Notes: generated by a model from the sequence alone, not told the origin. A stretch of 62,610 bases of DNA from Candidatus Aphodovivens excrementavium (GCA_018715935.1 DVKR01000002.1:1-62610), one strand, 5' to 3'. Numbered from the stretch's first letter, positions 23,554-32,998 are shown. Numbers and translations: made by a program.

Positions 23554-24825
23554 ATGCTGCATGCGGTTGAAATCAAGCCGGATATTTATTGGGTGGGCGG
23601 TATCGACTGGAACGAGCGTAATTTCCATGGCTACACTACCGACCGCGGTTCCACCTACAATGCCTATCTCATCGTAGACGAGCATCCCACGCTCATCGAC
23701 ACCTGCAAGCAGGGATTCGCCGAAGAGCTCATTGAGCGTGTGAGCGAGATCATCGATCCGTCGAAGATCGAATACATCGTTGCGAATCATGTCGAACAGG
23801 ATCATTCGGGGGCGCTGCCGATTCTTCACGAGCTTGCTCCCGAGGCGAAGATCTACTGCAGTGCGCCTCACGGGCTGAAAGGGCTTACCGCTCATTACGG
23901 CGATCTGGGCTATGTCCCCGTGAAGACCGGCGACAGCCTCTGCATCGGGAAGCGTACGCTTCATTTCACGCAGACTGTCATGGTGCACTGGCCAGACAAT
24001 ATGGTTACCTATTGCCCTGAAGATCGCATTCTCTTTTCCAACGACGCGTTCGGCCAGCACTTTGCTTCGTCGAAGCGCTTCGACGACGAAGTGGGTCTGC
24101 CCGAGGTTTTGGCGCAGGCGAAGAAGTACTACGCAAACATCGTGATGCCGTACTCGCGCCACGTGGTTAAGGCCTTAGGCGTGCTGGGCGGGCTCGATAT
24201 AGATATGATAGCCCCCAGCCACGGCGTCATCTGGCGTTCGCATGTGAGCGAGATCCTCAAGACCTATGCTCAGTGGAGCTCGCTTGAGCCGGAAAAGTAC
24301 GCCATCGTGGTGTACGACAGCATGTGGCATACCACCGAAACCATGGCGCGCGAGATAGTGGAGGCGTTTGTGGAGTGCGGCGTGCCGGCGCGTCTGTTCG
24401 ACCTCAAGGCCAATCACATTTCCGATATCATGACCGAGATGTTGTCGGCGAAATACGTTGCAGTTGGATCTCCTACGCTCAACAACGGCATGATGCCCAC
24501 CGTGGCTGCGTTTCTGTGCTACTTGAAGGGCCTCTCTCCCAAAGGCGGCTGGGCAGGGCGCGTCGGCATCCCGTTTGGCTCCTACGGATGGGGGACCAAC
24601 GGCCCGGACGAAGTTGCCTCCCAGCTTGAGGCGTGCGGGCTCGACATGCCGTTGGGCACGCTGTCTCATCAGTGGACCGAAGACGAGCAGCACCTTGGCG
24701 AGCTGCAAGACGCTATCGTTGCTGCGGTGAAGGGCACCCTCGGCGACGCTTCCCCTGTCGCGCAGGAAGAGGCTGCGTGGGCACGCGCCCTCCAGTCCGA
24801 CGCGGCGCGGGAGAGCGCCAAATAG
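23554..24825 (+). CDS. Flavodiiron protein (FprA-type O2/NO reductase)
   Basis: A 423-residue cytoplasmic protein that reduces O2 to water or NO to N2O, protecting anaerobes. The N-terminal metallo-beta-lactamase-like domain carries the diiron ligands in NHVEQDHSG near residue 80, then FSNDAFGQH and SHGVIW near 225. A flavodoxin-like FMN domain follows from about residue 250 (YDSMWHTTETMA). There is no C-terminal rubredoxin or flavin-reductase fusion, so electrons come from separate carriers. Start ATG follows AAAGGGAGG at 23541-23549. The downstream kinase gene begins eight bases after the stop. Confidence 0.93.
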   Translation: MLHAVEIKPDIYWVGGIDWNERNFHGYTTDRGSTYNAYLIVDEHPTLIDTCKQGFAEELIERVSEIIDPSKIEYIVANHVEQDHSGALPILHELAPEAKIYCSAPHGLKGLTAHYGDLGYVPVKTGDSLCIGKRTLHFTQTVMVHWPDNMVTYCPEDRILFSNDAFGQHFASSKRFDDEVGLPEVLAQAKKYYANIVMPYSRHVVKALGVLGGLDIDMIAPSHGVIWRSHVSEILKTYAQWSSLEPEKYAIVVYDSMWHTTETMAREIVEAFVECGVPARLFDLKANHISDIMTEMLSAKYVAVGSPTLNNGMMPTVAAFLCYLKGLSPKGGWAGRVGIPFGSYGWGTNGPDEVASQLEACGLDMPLGTLSHQWTEDEQHLGELQDAIVAAVKGTLGDASPVAQEEAAWARALQSDAARESAK

Positions 24826-24833
24826 GTGTACGC

Positions 24834-25745
24834 ATGCTTCTCATCGCCAATCCCTCGTCGTGCCATGGAGAAGGCGCCGCAATGGCGCAGCAGGCTCGGC
24901 GCTTGCTAGACGGGCGCGCCGATGACGCTTTGCAGGTCGAATTCACGCAACGTCCCGGTCATGCCAGGCAGCTGGCGTCATCTGCGGCGGCACGTCACTC
25001 GATTGTGGTGGTGCTTGGCGGTGACGGCACCGTGCACGAGGTGGTCAACGGCTTGCTCGCTCTTCCGGAAGGGCAAAGGCCTGCATTAGGAGTGATCCCT
25101 GCGGGTTCGGGAAACGACTATGCCTTTTCGCTGGGCATGTCTCCTCGGCTGGAAGAGTCGGCAAGCCAGGTGCTTGCAGCCCCGCAACGCTGGGTGGACG
25201 TGGGTCTGTGCAACGGCGAGTTTTTTGCCGAGACTCTTTCTTTCGGCCTGGATGCGGCAATCGCGCTCGATACGATCGAACGCCGCAAACGCACAGGCAA
25301 GTCGGGCACGGCGCTGTATATGCAAAGCGGCATCGATCAGCTTTTGCACCATCTGGACTTTCATCGGATGGAGGCAACCTTCGACGGCGCGGCGCGTGTC
25401 GAAGACATCGTGCTTTGTGCTGTGCAGGTGGGCCCTACCTACGGGGGCGGGTTCCGCATTTGTCCCGACGCGCGGTTTGACGACGGAAAGCTCGACATCT
25501 GCATTGCCCATGCGCCAGTGGGCGCCCTTAAGGCGGGATACGTGTTTTTGCGCGCCAAGAACGGGCATCATACGCACTATCGAGAAATCGAGCTGTTTCG
25601 CGCCTGCGAGGCGCACCTCGTGTTCGAATGCCCGCTGCCGGTGCAGATCGACGGGGAGCGTTTAACCGAGGTGGAGTACCGTATCTCTCTGATTCCTCGC
25701 GCTTTGCGCGTGGTTGCGCCACAAGCCTCAGTGTTCAGCAGATAA
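24834..25745 (+). CDS. Diacylglycerol-kinase-type lipid kinase
   Basis: A 303-residue DagK/YegS-family protein. The nucleotide-binding signature VVLGGDGTVHEVVNGL lies near residues 61-76, PAGSGNDYA near 90 and GGGFRICPDARFDDGKLD near 205. Members phosphorylate diacylglycerol or related lipids to recycle phosphatidate. The length is typical. It starts eight bases after the flavodiiron gene and ends 13 bases before the radical SAM gene, so the three are probably one operon without an obvious functional link. The exact lipid substrate is not predictable. Confidence 0.85.
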   Translation: MLLIANPSSCHGEGAAMAQQARRLLDGRADDALQVEFTQRPGHARQLASSAAARHSIVVVLGGDGTVHEVVNGLLALPEGQRPALGVIPAGSGNDYAFSLGMSPRLEESASQVLAAPQRWVDVGLCNGEFFAETLSFGLDAAIALDTIERRKRTGKSGTALYMQSGIDQLLHHLDFHRMEATFDGAARVEDIVLCAVQVGPTYGGGFRICPDARFDDGKLDICIAHAPVGALKAGYVFLRAKNGHHTHYREIELFRACEAHLVFECPLPVQIDGERLTEVEYRISLIPRALRVVAPQASVFSR

Positions 25746-25758
25746 GGAGTGGGAATTC

Positions 25759-27885
25759 GTGTCTAAGCGTCGCATAGCCCGTGTTTCCGAGGAGCGCTTT
25801 TTGCCCATTAGCCGTGCCGACATGCAGGCGCGCGGATGGGATCAGTGCGATTTCGTCTACGTGTCAGGCGATGCGTACGTCGATCATTCTTCGTTTGGCA
25901 TGTCTATTATCACGCGCCTGCTGGAGGCTCATGGCTTCAAAGTTGGCGTGATTGCTCAGCCGAAGTGGACCGACCCTGCCTCTATTGCCGTTTTAGGCGA
26001 GCCGCGGCTGGGGTTTTTGGTTTCGTCCGGGAACATGGATTCTATGGTGAACCACTACACCGTTGCCAAGAAGAAGCGGCATCGCGATGCGTATTCGCCG
26101 GGCGGCAAGGCGGGCTTGCGCCCTAACCATGCGACGGTGGTGTATTCCAACCTCATACGCAGAACCTTTAAAGACGTCCCCATTATCGTAGGCGGCATTG
26201 AGGCAAGTTTACGTCGCCTCGCGCACTACGACTATTGGTCGGGGAAAATGAAGCGTTCTCTTTTGCTCGACTCCGGCGCCGATCTTCTGGTATACGGCAT
26301 GGGCGAGCATTCTATCGTCGAGATCGCCGAGGCGCTTGAGGCAGGGCTTTCTGTCAAGGACATAACCTACGTAAACGGAACGGTGTATCGTGCGTCTTCG
26401 CTCGAGCATGTTTACGATGCAGCAGAGCTCCCGTCGTTTTCGGAAGTGCAGCGCGACGGGAAGGCATATGCGCGCAGCTTTGTGGTCCAGTATCGCAACA
26501 GCGACCCCTTCACGGGAAAACGTCTGGTGGAGCCGTACTCCGATCACGAGTACGTCGTCCAAAACCCGCCGGCAGCGCCGCTTACCACCGAAGAAATGGA
26601 CGCAGTCTACGCGCTGCCCTATGCGTGCGCTGCTCATCCTTGCTATGACGGAGCGGGAGGGGTTCCCGCGCTAGAAGAAGTGAAGTTTAGCCTTACCAGC
26701 AATCGCGGATGTTTCGGCGAGTGCGCGTTTTGCGCGCTCACGTTTCACCAGGGGCGCATCATTCAGGTGCGCAGCCATGAATCGCTTGTGAGCGAAGCTT
26801 GGAAGATGACGCAGGATCCAACGTTCAAGGGCTACATCAGTGACGTAGGTGGCCCGACGGCTGATTTCCGCGCGCCTGCCTGCAAGGCTCAGCTCAAAAG
26901 GGGAGCTTGTCCGGGCAAGCGCTGCCTTTCGCCCCAGCCCTGCGCGCAGCTTGAAGCCGATCATGCCGACTACCTGGAGCTTCTGCGCAAGCTGCGCGCG
27001 ATTCCGGGCATTAAGAAGGTGTTCGTTCGCAGCGGTGTGCGGTTCGACTACGTGCTTGCCGACAAGGCGCACGGCGAAGAGTTCCTTGACGAGTTGGCGG
27101 CCCATCACGTAAGCGGCCAACTGCGTGTGGCGCCCGAGCACGTGTCCGACGACGTGCTGCGCGTGATGGGCAAGCCGCCGCGCAAGGTCTATGACCGGTT
27201 CCGCGAAGCATTCCAGCGTGCCACCGACCGCGCGGGGCTTAAGCAGTATCTTGTGCCGTACTTGATGTCGTCGCATCCGGGATCCACCCTGCGCGACGCG
27301 GTAAAACTGGCGGAATACGTGCGGGACATGGGGTTCAACCCCGAACAGGTGCAGGATTTCTATCCTACGCCGGGCAGTTTGGCAACGGTGATGTATGCCA
27401 CCGGCATCGATCCGCGCACGATGAAAAAGGTCTATGTTGCGCGCAGCGCGCACGAAAAGGCCTTGCAGCGCGCACTGATTCAATACCGAAACCCCGCGAA
27501 CCGCAATCTGGTGCGCGAAGCACTGCGCCGTGCACACCGAACCGACCTTATCGGCTACGGAGAGAAGTGCCTGGTTCGTCCCGAGAAAAAAGGCGAGGGG
27601 CAGGCGCAGCAGGGCGCTATCGACACCCGCTCGAGCGGCGGAATGGGTTCGCAATGCGGAATGCACTCGCGCGGAAAAGCGGGTTTGCAGCGCGGAACGG
27701 ACTCGCGAAGCGCAGCGGGTGACGCGAAAGGCGCCCGTCGGGAGAAGCGCGCAGCGGCGGGGGAAAAGCGCGGCATTGCGGGTGAGAAGCGGCGTCTGCA
27801 AGCGGAGCGCGCTCAGAACCGAAAGAGCCGGGGTCTGGCGCGCAAAGCGAACGGCCATAAGGGCGGAATTCGCAAGGGTCGCTAG
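25759..27885 (+). CDS. YgiQ-family radical SAM protein with basic low-complexity tail
   Basis: A 708-residue protein of the YgiQ/UPF0313 group. The N-terminal domain contains VSGDAYVDHSSFG and VGGIEASLRRLAHYDYW. The radical SAM cluster motif is NRGCFGECAFCAL near residue 313 (CxxxCxxC). Residues about 615-708 form a Gly/Arg/Lys/Ser-rich tail with repeated SRG, EKR and AAGEKR units, likely disordered. Start is GTG with AAGGAG at 25744-25749. The biochemical role of the family is not established. Confidence 0.88.
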   Translation: MSKRRIARVSEERFLPISRADMQARGWDQCDFVYVSGDAYVDHSSFGMSIITRLLEAHGFKVGVIAQPKWTDPASIAVLGEPRLGFLVSSGNMDSMVNHYTVAKKKRHRDAYSPGGKAGLRPNHATVVYSNLIRRTFKDVPIIVGGIEASLRRLAHYDYWSGKMKRSLLLDSGADLLVYGMGEHSIVEIAEALEAGLSVKDITYVNGTVYRASSLEHVYDAAELPSFSEVQRDGKAYARSFVVQYRNSDPFTGKRLVEPYSDHEYVVQNPPAAPLTTEEMDAVYALPYACAAHPCYDGAGGVPALEEVKFSLTSNRGCFGECAFCALTFHQGRIIQVRSHESLVSEAWKMTQDPTFKGYISDVGGPTADFRAPACKAQLKRGACPGKRCLSPQPCAQLEADHADYLELLRKLRAIPGIKKVFVRSGVRFDYVLADKAHGEEFLDELAAHHVSGQLRVAPEHVSDDVLRVMGKPPRKVYDRFREAFQRATDRAGLKQYLVPYLMSSHPGSTLRDAVKLAEYVRDMGFNPEQVQDFYPTPGSLATVMYATGIDPRTMKKVYVARSAHEKALQRALIQYRNPANRNLVREALRRAHRTDLIGYGEKCLVRPEKKGEGQAQQGAIDTRSSGGMGSQCGMHSRGKAGLQRGTDSRSAAGDAKGARREKRAAAGEKRGIAGEKRRLQAERAQNRKSRGLARKANGHKGGIRKGR

Positions 27886-28017
27886 AAAACGGCAGACAGC
27901 TCTTCTCTGGCTGACCTTCTCGCCTGCTCCTGAGCCGCCTTCTTCGGTTCCTTCAAGGCTCTTCGCGTTGCAACTTGTGCGCAGGTTGTGTACGTGGCGA
28001 CCGGGGAAAATTCATTC

Positions 28018-28046
28018 TTGAATACAAGACGTCAACAGCATATAAT
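28018..28046 (+). promoter_or_regulatory. Promoter of the rplB (distal S10/spc) operon
   Basis: -35 TTGAAT (28018-28023), a 17-base spacer and a perfect -10 TATAAT (28041-28046). A start near 28053 gives a 168-base leader. This promoter makes the second ribosomal block independent. The earlier part of the 27886-28220 gap shows nothing recognisable. Confidence 0.85.
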
Positions 28047-28052
28047 GCTTCT

Positions 28053-28220
28053 TTGCGTCTGGTCGATCTATGGATACACCCGGACGCGTGGAAGCTTCGG
28101 CGTCTGCTTGCCCGCACCTCACACGGGCTTGCCGGCCATCGAAGTTCCACCAGGTGAAGAAGGATCTTCGGTGTGCGGTGAGGCGTGCGAGCGAAGGTCC
28201 CCGAGAAGAGAAGGAAAGAA
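28053..28220 (+). promoter_or_regulatory. rplB leader with translation-operon element, copy 2
   Basis: GGATACACCCGGACGCGTGG (28072-28091) matches the 20-base element before rpsL at 18 of 20 positions, but here it is downstream of the -10, inside the leader. The leader also folds: GCCCG/CGGGC at about 28111-28129, and CACCTCAC pairing with a later GTGAGGCG. Such a long structured leader is where ribosomal-protein feedback would act, but no known binding motif is recognised. Confidence 0.4.
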
Positions 28221-29051
28221 ATGGGAGTCAAGCAGTACAAGCCGACGAGCCCCGGTAGGCGCTTCCAGTCGGTCTCGGATTTCGCCGAGATCACTCGCAG
28301 CACGCCGGAGAAGTCCCTGCTTGCGCCGCTGCCCAAGAAGGCAGGACGCAACAACTACGGCCGTGTTACTACGCGCCATCAGGGCGGTGGCAACAAGCGT
28401 CGTTATCGTATCATCGACTTCAAGCGCAACAAGGACGGCGTACCCGCCAAGGTTGCGACGATCGAATACGACCCGAACCGCTCTGCACGTATCGCTCTGC
28501 TGCACTACAAAGACGGCGAGAAGCGCTACATCCTTCACCCGAAGGGCTTGAAGGTTGGCGATATCGTGGTAAGCGGCACCGATGTAGACATTAAGCCCGG
28601 CAACGCCATGCCGCTGTCCAGCATTCCCGTTGGTACGCTCGTGCACGCGGTTGAGCTGCAGCCTGGCAAGGGCGCCGCGCTCGCTCGTTCCGCCGGCACC
28701 AGCATCCAGCTGATGGGCAAGGAAGGCAAATACGCCATTCTGCGTATGCCCTCTTCCGAGATGCGCCGCGTGCTTCTGACGTGCCGCGCCACCATCGGCG
28801 AGGTTGGCAATGCCGAGCATTCCAACATCCGCATCGGCAAGGCAGGCCGTAACCGTTGGCTGGGCATTCGCCCGACCGTTCGCGGCACCGTCATGAACCC
28901 CGTCGACCATCCTCATGGTGGTGGCGAGGGCAAGAACAAGTCTTCGGGACGCAATTCCGTATCTCCGTGGGGTGTTCCTGCCAAGGGTCATCGCACGCGC
29001 AACCCGAAGAAGGCTTCGAGCCGCCTGATCATCCGTCGTCGCCGTAAGTAG
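28221..29051 (+). CDS. rplB: 50S ribosomal protein L2
   Basis: A 276-residue peptidyl-transferase-region protein. It starts [18 protein letters not shown], has the [21 protein letters not shown]-like N-terminal segment, and ends with [14 protein letters not shown], which carries the conserved functional histidine. ATG at 28221 follows AAGGAAAG; an in-frame ATG at 28185 lacks one. First gene of the second ribosomal block. Confidence 0.97.
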   Translation: MGVKQYKPTSPGRRFQSVSDFAEITRSTPEKSLLAPLPKKAGRNNYGRVTTRHQGGGNKRRYRIIDFKRNKDGVPAKVATIEYDPNRSARIALLHYKDGEKRYILHPKGLKVGDIVVSGTDVDIKPGNAMPLSSIPVGTLVHAVELQPGKGAALARSAGTSIQLMGKEGKYAILRMPSSEMRRVLLTCRATIGEVGNAEHSNIRIGKAGRNRWLGIRPTVRGTVMNPVDHPHGGGEGKNKSSGRNSVSPWGVPAKGHRTRNPKKASSRLIIRRRRK

Positions 29052-29073
29052 CGCTAAGCGTTAAGGAGCAATT

Positions 29074-29346
29074 GTGAGCAGAAGTTTGAAGAAAGGCCCA
29101 TTCGTAGAGCCGCGCCTTCTGAATCGCATCGAGGCGATGAACGAGGCAGGCGAAAAGAATGTCGTCAAGACTTGGTCTCGTGCAAGCACCATTTTCCCTG
29201 AGATGGTAGGTCACACCATCGCCGTGCATGATGGTCGCAAGCACGTGCCGGTATACGTTACCGAATCTATGGTCGGCCATAAGCTGGGCGAATTCGCCCC
29301 GACCCGTACCTTTAAGGGTCATTCCGCCGACAAGGGCAAGCGATAA
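29074..29346 (+). CDS. rpsS: 30S ribosomal protein S19
   Basis: A 90-residue 30S head protein starting at GTG 29074 ([16 protein letters not shown]) with AAGGAG upstream. Contains [23 protein letters not shown], the S19 core. Confidence 0.97.
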   Translation: MSRSLKKGPFVEPRLLNRIEAMNEAGEKNVVKTWSRASTIFPEMVGHTIAVHDGRKHVPVYVTESMVGHKLGEFAPTRTFKGHSADKGKR

Positions 29347-29359
29347 GAAGGGGTGAACA

Positions 29360-29701
29360 ATGGAAGCTAAAGCTATTGCACGCTTCGTCCGCGTTTCGCC
29401 CCGCAAGGCGCGTGTCGTGGTCGATCAGATTCGCGGCAAGTCTGTCGTTCGCGCTCGCGAGATCCTCGCGTTCACGAACCGCGGCGTTGCCGAGACGGTA
29501 GAGAAGACGCTGAACTCTGCCGTTGCCAATGCTGAGAACCAGCATCATGTACGTCCTGAGTCCCTGGTTGTAAAGACCTGCTATGTGGACGAAGGCCCCA
29601 CGCTCAAGCGTATCCGTCCGCGCGCGAAAGGTTCCGCGTCGCGCATCAACAAGCGCACGAGCCACATCACCATCATCGTCGCGCCGCGAGAGGAGGCATA
29701 A
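29360..29701 (+). CDS. rplV: 50S ribosomal protein L22
   Basis: A 113-residue tunnel protein ([20 protein letters not shown]). The C-terminal [20 protein letters not shown] is the loop lining the macrolide region of the exit tunnel. It ends three bases before rpsC. Confidence 0.97.
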   Translation: MEAKAIARFVRVSPRKARVVVDQIRGKSVVRAREILAFTNRGVAETVEKTLNSAVANAENQHHVRPESLVVKTCYVDEGPTLKRIRPRAKGSASRINKRTSHITIIVAPREEA

Positions 29702-29704
29702 ACC

Positions 29705-30418
29705 GTGGGTCAGAAAGTCAGCCCTACCGGGTTCCGCATCGGCATCACCGAGGATTGGCGTAGCCGCTGGTATGCCGATAAAGACTATGCCAAGAACCTG
29801 GAAAACGATTTGGCTATCCGCAAGTTCCTGGGCAAGCGTCTCGCCCGTGCCGCCGTCTCCAAAGTCGAGATCGAGCGCGCCGGCGACAAGATCAAGGTGT
29901 TCATCACCACGGCTCGCCCCGGCATCGTCATTGGCAAGAAGGGCGCCGAGATCGATTCTTTGCGCAAGGAGCTTGAGAAGATCGCTTCCGGCCCGGTTTC
30001 CATCGAGGTTGTCGAGGTAAAGCGTCCCGAGCTCGATGCCGAGCTCATTGCTCAGTCGGTAGCCGAGCAGCTGGAAGGCCGCGTGGCATTCCGCCGCGCG
30101 ATGCGCAAGGCTGTTCAGTCTGCGCGCAAGAGCGGTGCCAAGGGCATCCGCGTTCAGTGCTCCGGCCGTCTGGGCGGCGCTGAGATGAGCCGCCGCGAGT
30201 GGTATCGCGAAGGTCGCGTGCCGCTGCACACGCTGCGTGCAAAGATCGATTATGGATTCTGCACTGCTCGCACCCAGATGGGCGCAATCGGCGTTCAGGT
30301 GTGGGTGTACCACGGCGAGGTTCTGCCCGGCCAGAAGGCTCCCCAGCCGGCGCTGGAGGGCAGCTCTCGTCCGAGCCGTTCCCGTCGCAATGATCGTCAC
30401 GAGAGGGGGGCGAAGTAA
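29705..30418 (+). CDS. rpsC: 30S ribosomal protein S3
   Basis: A 237-residue protein at the mRNA entry site, starting at GTG 29705 ([14 protein letters not shown]). The KH-type motif [15 protein letters not shown] and the [20 protein letters not shown] segment are clear. It overlaps rplP by one base (TAATG). Confidence 0.97.
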   Translation: MGQKVSPTGFRIGITEDWRSRWYADKDYAKNLENDLAIRKFLGKRLARAAVSKVEIERAGDKIKVFITTARPGIVIGKKGAEIDSLRKELEKIASGPVSIEVVEVKRPELDAELIAQSVAEQLEGRVAFRRAMRKAVQSARKSGAKGIRVQCSGRLGGAEMSRREWYREGRVPLHTLRAKIDYGFCTARTQMGAIGVQVWVYHGEVLPGQKAPQPALEGSSRPSRSRRNDRHERGAK

Positions 30419-30840
30419 TGCTCGTACCCAAGCGCGTTAAGCACCGCAAGGTGCAGCGCGGCTCCATGAAGGGCAAGGCCAAGGGTGGTACCCGTCTGAA
30501 CCACGGCACCTATGGCGTTCAGGCTCTGGAAGCCGCTTGGATCACTAACCGTCAGATTGAAGCTGCTCGTGTTGCTATGACTCGTCATATGAAGCGTGGC
30601 GGCAAGGTCTGGATTACGATCTTCCCTGACAAGCCCATCACCAAAAAGCCTGCTGAAACCCGCATGGGTTCCGGTAAGGGCAACCCGGAGGCATGGGTGG
30701 CAGTTGTGAAGCCCGGTCGCATCATGTTCGAGCTCGACGGCGTCGATGAGGCAACCGCAAGGGAAGCACTTCGCCTGGCCATCAACAAGTTGCCCATCAA
30801 GTGCAAGATCGTCACTCGCGAGACGGAAGGGCAGGAGTAA
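30418..30840 (+). CDS. rplP: 50S ribosomal protein L16
   Basis: A 140-residue protein starting [39 protein letters not shown] and [19 protein letters not shown] are diagnostic. It organises the A-site tRNA region. Coupled to rpsC by overlap and to rpmC by abutting stop and start codons. Confidence 0.97.
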   Translation: MLVPKRVKHRKVQRGSMKGKAKGGTRLNHGTYGVQALEAAWITNRQIEAARVAMTRHMKRGGKVWITIFPDKPITKKPAETRMGSGKGNPEAWVAVVKPGRIMFELDGVDEATAREALRLAINKLPIKCKIVTRETEGQE

Positions 30841-31035
30841 ATGAAACCAGCAGAGATTCGTGAGCTTTCTGCCGACGATTTGCAGGCCAAGCTCAAAGAA
30901 GCGCGCGCGGAGCTTTTCAATCTGCGCTTCCAAATGGCGACGAGCCAACTTGACAACACGGCTCGCGTCAAGCAGGTCAAAAAGGACATCGCTCGCATCC
31001 AGACCGAGATGCGCGCACGCGAGCTCAGCGCCTAG
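30841..31035 (+). CDS. rpmC: 50S ribosomal protein L29
   Basis: A 64-residue tunnel-exit protein ([18 protein letters not shown]) with the family's [15 protein letters not shown] helix. It begins directly after the rplP stop. Confidence 0.95.
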   Translation: MKPAEIRELSADDLQAKLKEARAELFNLRFQMATSQLDNTARVKQVKKDIARIQTEMRARELSA

Positions 31036-31064
31036 GATAAGCGGAAAGGTTGGTTTGAAGATAC

Positions 31065-31325
31065 ATGAGCGATAATCGCAACACCCGCAAAGTCCGCCAG
31101 GGCGTCGTGGTAAGCGCTGTCAACGACAAGACCATCGTGGTCTCTGTTAACTCGCGCAAGCCGCACCCGGTGTACAAGAAGATGATCACCACCAGCAAGA
31201 AGTTCCATGCGCACGACGAGAACAACGAGGCTGGCGTGGGCGATACCGTCCAGATTATGGAAACGCGCCCGCTGTCCAAGATGAAGCGTTGGCGTCTGGT
31301 GAAGATCGTGGAGAAGGCCAAATAG
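31065..31325 (+). CDS. rpsQ: 30S ribosomal protein S17
   Basis: An 86-residue primary 16S-binding protein. After [17 protein letters not shown] come [28 protein letters not shown] and [12 protein letters not shown], the conserved S17 fold. Confidence 0.96.
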   Translation: MSDNRNTRKVRQGVVVSAVNDKTIVVSVNSRKPHPVYKKMITTSKKFHAHDENNEAGVGDTVQIMETRPLSKMKRWRLVKIVEKAK

Positions 31326-31371
31326 CCTGCGTGCACGTATGCATGCTTAAGAGGAAAGTTAGGTTACAGCA

Positions 31372-31740
31372 ATGATTCAGATGCAATCCATGCTCGCGGT
31401 GGCCGACAACTCTGGCGCTCGTAAGGTGCAGTGCATCAAGGTTCTGGGCGGCTCTAAGCGCCGCTATGCAAGCCTTGGTGACGTGATCATCTGCAGCGTC
31501 AAGGAAGCGATCCCCAACGCCCCCGTTAAAAAGGGCGATGTGGTCCGCTGCGTCATCGTGCGCCTGAAGAAAGAAGTGCGTCGCAAGGACGGCAGCTACA
31601 TCAAGTTCGATCAGAACGCGTGTGTTCTGATCAACAACGATGGCACCCCTCGCGGCACGCGTGTCTTCGGCCCCGTTGCCCGCGAGCTGCGCGACAAAAG
31701 ATATTTGAAGATCGCGTCTTTGGCGCCGGAAACGCTGTAG
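31372..31740 (+). CDS. rplN: 50S ribosomal protein L14
   Basis: A 122-residue protein beginning [20 protein letters not shown], ending [21 protein letters not shown]. It forms intersubunit bridges and is the RsfS docking site. GAGGAAAG at 31351-31358 is a rather distant ribosome-binding site. Confidence 0.97.
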   Translation: MIQMQSMLAVADNSGARKVQCIKVLGGSKRRYASLGDVIICSVKEAIPNAPVKKGDVVRCVIVRLKKEVRRKDGSYIKFDQNACVLINNDGTPRGTRVFGPVARELRDKRYLKIASLAPETL

Positions 31741-31757
31741 GGGAGGTGTGCTAAGAC

Positions 31758-32084
31758 ATGAGCGGAATGCATGTAAAGAAGGGCGACCGCGTTAAGGTGC
31801 TCTGCGGTAAGGACAAGGGTAAAGAGGGCGAAATCCTTCGCGCCATTCCTCAGAAGCAGCGCGTTGTCGTCGAGAAAGTTGGCCTGGTCAAGAAGGCCAT
31901 GCGTCCCACCCAGCAGAACCCTCAGGGCGGTATCATCACGATTGAGGCTCCTATCCACGTTTCGAACGTGATGCTCATTTGCCCCGAGTGCAAGCAGCCC
32001 ACCCGTGTGAACCACCGTCGCGACGAGAACGGTCGCAAGGTTCGCGTTTGCAAGAAGTGCGGCAAGGACATCGATAAGAAGTAA
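31758..32084 (+). CDS. rplX: 50S ribosomal protein L24
   Basis: A 108-residue assembly initiator with a KOW motif ([19 protein letters not shown]). The C-terminal CPECKQPTR...VCKKCGKD forms a CxxC-CxxC zinc-ribbon-like pair, present in many but not all L24 proteins. GGGAGG lies at 31741-31746. A 102-base structured spacer separates it from rplE. Confidence 0.96.
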   Translation: MSGMHVKKGDRVKVLCGKDKGKEGEILRAIPQKQRVVVEKVGLVKKAMRPTQQNPQGGIITIEAPIHVSNVMLICPECKQPTRVNHRRDENGRKVRVCKKCGKDIDKK

Positions 32085-32186
32085 CGTACAGCCGGCCTTG
32101 CGCCGGCTGCGCGGCATGGCCCCGGGGAACCGGGGACGCAGGGTTGGAAATCCTGCGTTTAATCCATCGGAAAGGATTTGAAAGAC
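32085..32186 (+). promoter_or_regulatory. rplX-rplE intercistronic stem-loops, candidate S8 control region
   Basis: Four hairpins follow each other: AGCCGGC/GCCGGCT near 32095-32113, CCCCGG/CCGGGG near 32121-32136, ACGCAGG/CCTGCGT near 32139-32158, and AATCC (32161-32165) with GGATT (32174-32178). The last sequesters part of the rplE ribosome-binding site GGAAAGGA. In E. coli, S8 represses the spc operon at the rplX-rplE junction, so the location is suggestive; an S8-binding motif was not confirmed. Confidence 0.45.
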
Positions 32187-32735
32187 ATGACTGCTCCTCG
32201 TTTGAAGGAAAAGTATCGCAACGAGGTGGTTCCCGCTCTGGAGAAGGAGTTGGGCATCACCAACATCAACGAGGTTCCTCGCCTCGAGAAGATCGTCGTT
32301 AACATGGGCGTCGGCGCCGCAGCTTCCGACCATAAGCTGCTCGATGCTGCCATGAACGACCTGCGTGTAATTACCGGCCAGCAGCCCTGCATCACGCGCG
32401 CCAAGAAGTCCATTGCAGGCTTCCACATTCGTCAGGGCATGGGCATTGGCTGCAAGGTGACGCTGCGCGGCGACCGCATGTGGGAATTCCTGGATCGCCT
32501 TCTGGCAACCGCTCTGCCCCGCGTGCGCGACTTCCGCGGCATTTCGCCCACCAGCTTCGATGGCCGAGGCAATTACTCTTTGGGTATTACCGAGCAGCTG
32601 ATCTTCCCCGAGATCGACTACGACAAGATCGATCGCACGCGTGGTATGGACATCACGTTCGTCACCACCGCTGGCGACAACGACCGCGCCTTTGCGCTCC
32701 TGAGCGCACTGGGCTTCCCGTTTAAGCAGAAGTAA
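32187..32735 (+). CDS. rplE: 50S ribosomal protein L5
   Basis: A 182-residue 5S-rRNA-binding protein starting [31 protein letters not shown] and [20 protein letters not shown] are conserved. ATG at 32187 was preferred over an in-frame TTG at 32178, which sits one base after the ribosome-binding site GGAAAGGA. Confidence 0.97.
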   Translation: MTAPRLKEKYRNEVVPALEKELGITNINEVPRLEKIVVNMGVGAAASDHKLLDAAMNDLRVITGQQPCITRAKKSIAGFHIRQGMGIGCKVTLRGDRMWEFLDRLLATALPRVRDFRGISPTSFDGRGNYSLGITEQLIFPEIDYDKIDRTRGMDITFVTTAGDNDRAFALLSALGFPFKQK

Positions 32736-32765
32736 ACGGCTTCAAACGTCTTTATTGAGCTCTTA

Positions 32766-32790
32766 AGGCCCGCGCTAGCCGCGCGGGCTT
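32766..32790 (+). promoter_or_regulatory. Intercistronic hairpin between rplE and rpsN
   Basis: GCCCGCGC (32768-32775) pairs perfectly with GCGCGGGC (32781-32788) around TAGCC. No T-run follows, so it is more likely an mRNA stabiliser or processing site than a terminator. Confidence 0.5.
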
Positions 32791-32812
32791 GAATGAGGAA
32801 AGAAGGAAATGC

Positions 32813-32998
32813 ATGGCTAAGAAATCGATGATCGCCAAGGCTAAGCGCGAGCCGAAGTTCTCTACGCGCCAGCACAATCGCTGCACGCGCTGCGGACGTC
32901 CCCGCGCCTATTACCGTAAGTTTGGTCTGTGCCGCGTATGCTTGCGCGAGCTGGCCAACAAAGGCGAACTGCCCGGCGTGACCAAGGCTTCCTGGTAA
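32813..32998 (+). CDS. rpsN: 30S ribosomal protein S14, zinc-binding type
   Basis: A 61-residue short S14 (type Z). CTRCGRP and CRVC supply the two CxxC zinc pairs, and the length fits the C+ form rather than the roughly 100-residue zinc-free form. ATG at 32813 ([16 protein letters not shown]) follows AGAAGGAAA; an in-frame ATG at 32789 has no ribosome-binding site. Confidence 0.97.
   Translation: MAKKSMIAKAKREPKFSTRQHNRCTRCGRPRAYYRKFGLCRVCLRELANKGELPGVTKASW

Noticed and set aside
23554-24825. Beta-lactamase or lactonase, from the metallo-beta-lactamase fold
   Set aside because: The HxExDH diiron ligands and the C-terminal flavodoxin-like domain identify a flavodiiron protein.
27600-27760. 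CRISPR-like or phase-variable DNA repeat
   Set aside because: The periodicity comes from coding low-complexity Arg/Gly/Ser residues within an intact reading frame; unit lengths vary.
18068-28220. Mobile element or genomic island splitting the ribosomal cluster
   Set aside because: No transposase, integrase, terminal inverted repeats or tRNA att site is visible, and the genes look like ordinary chromosomal genes in base composition.
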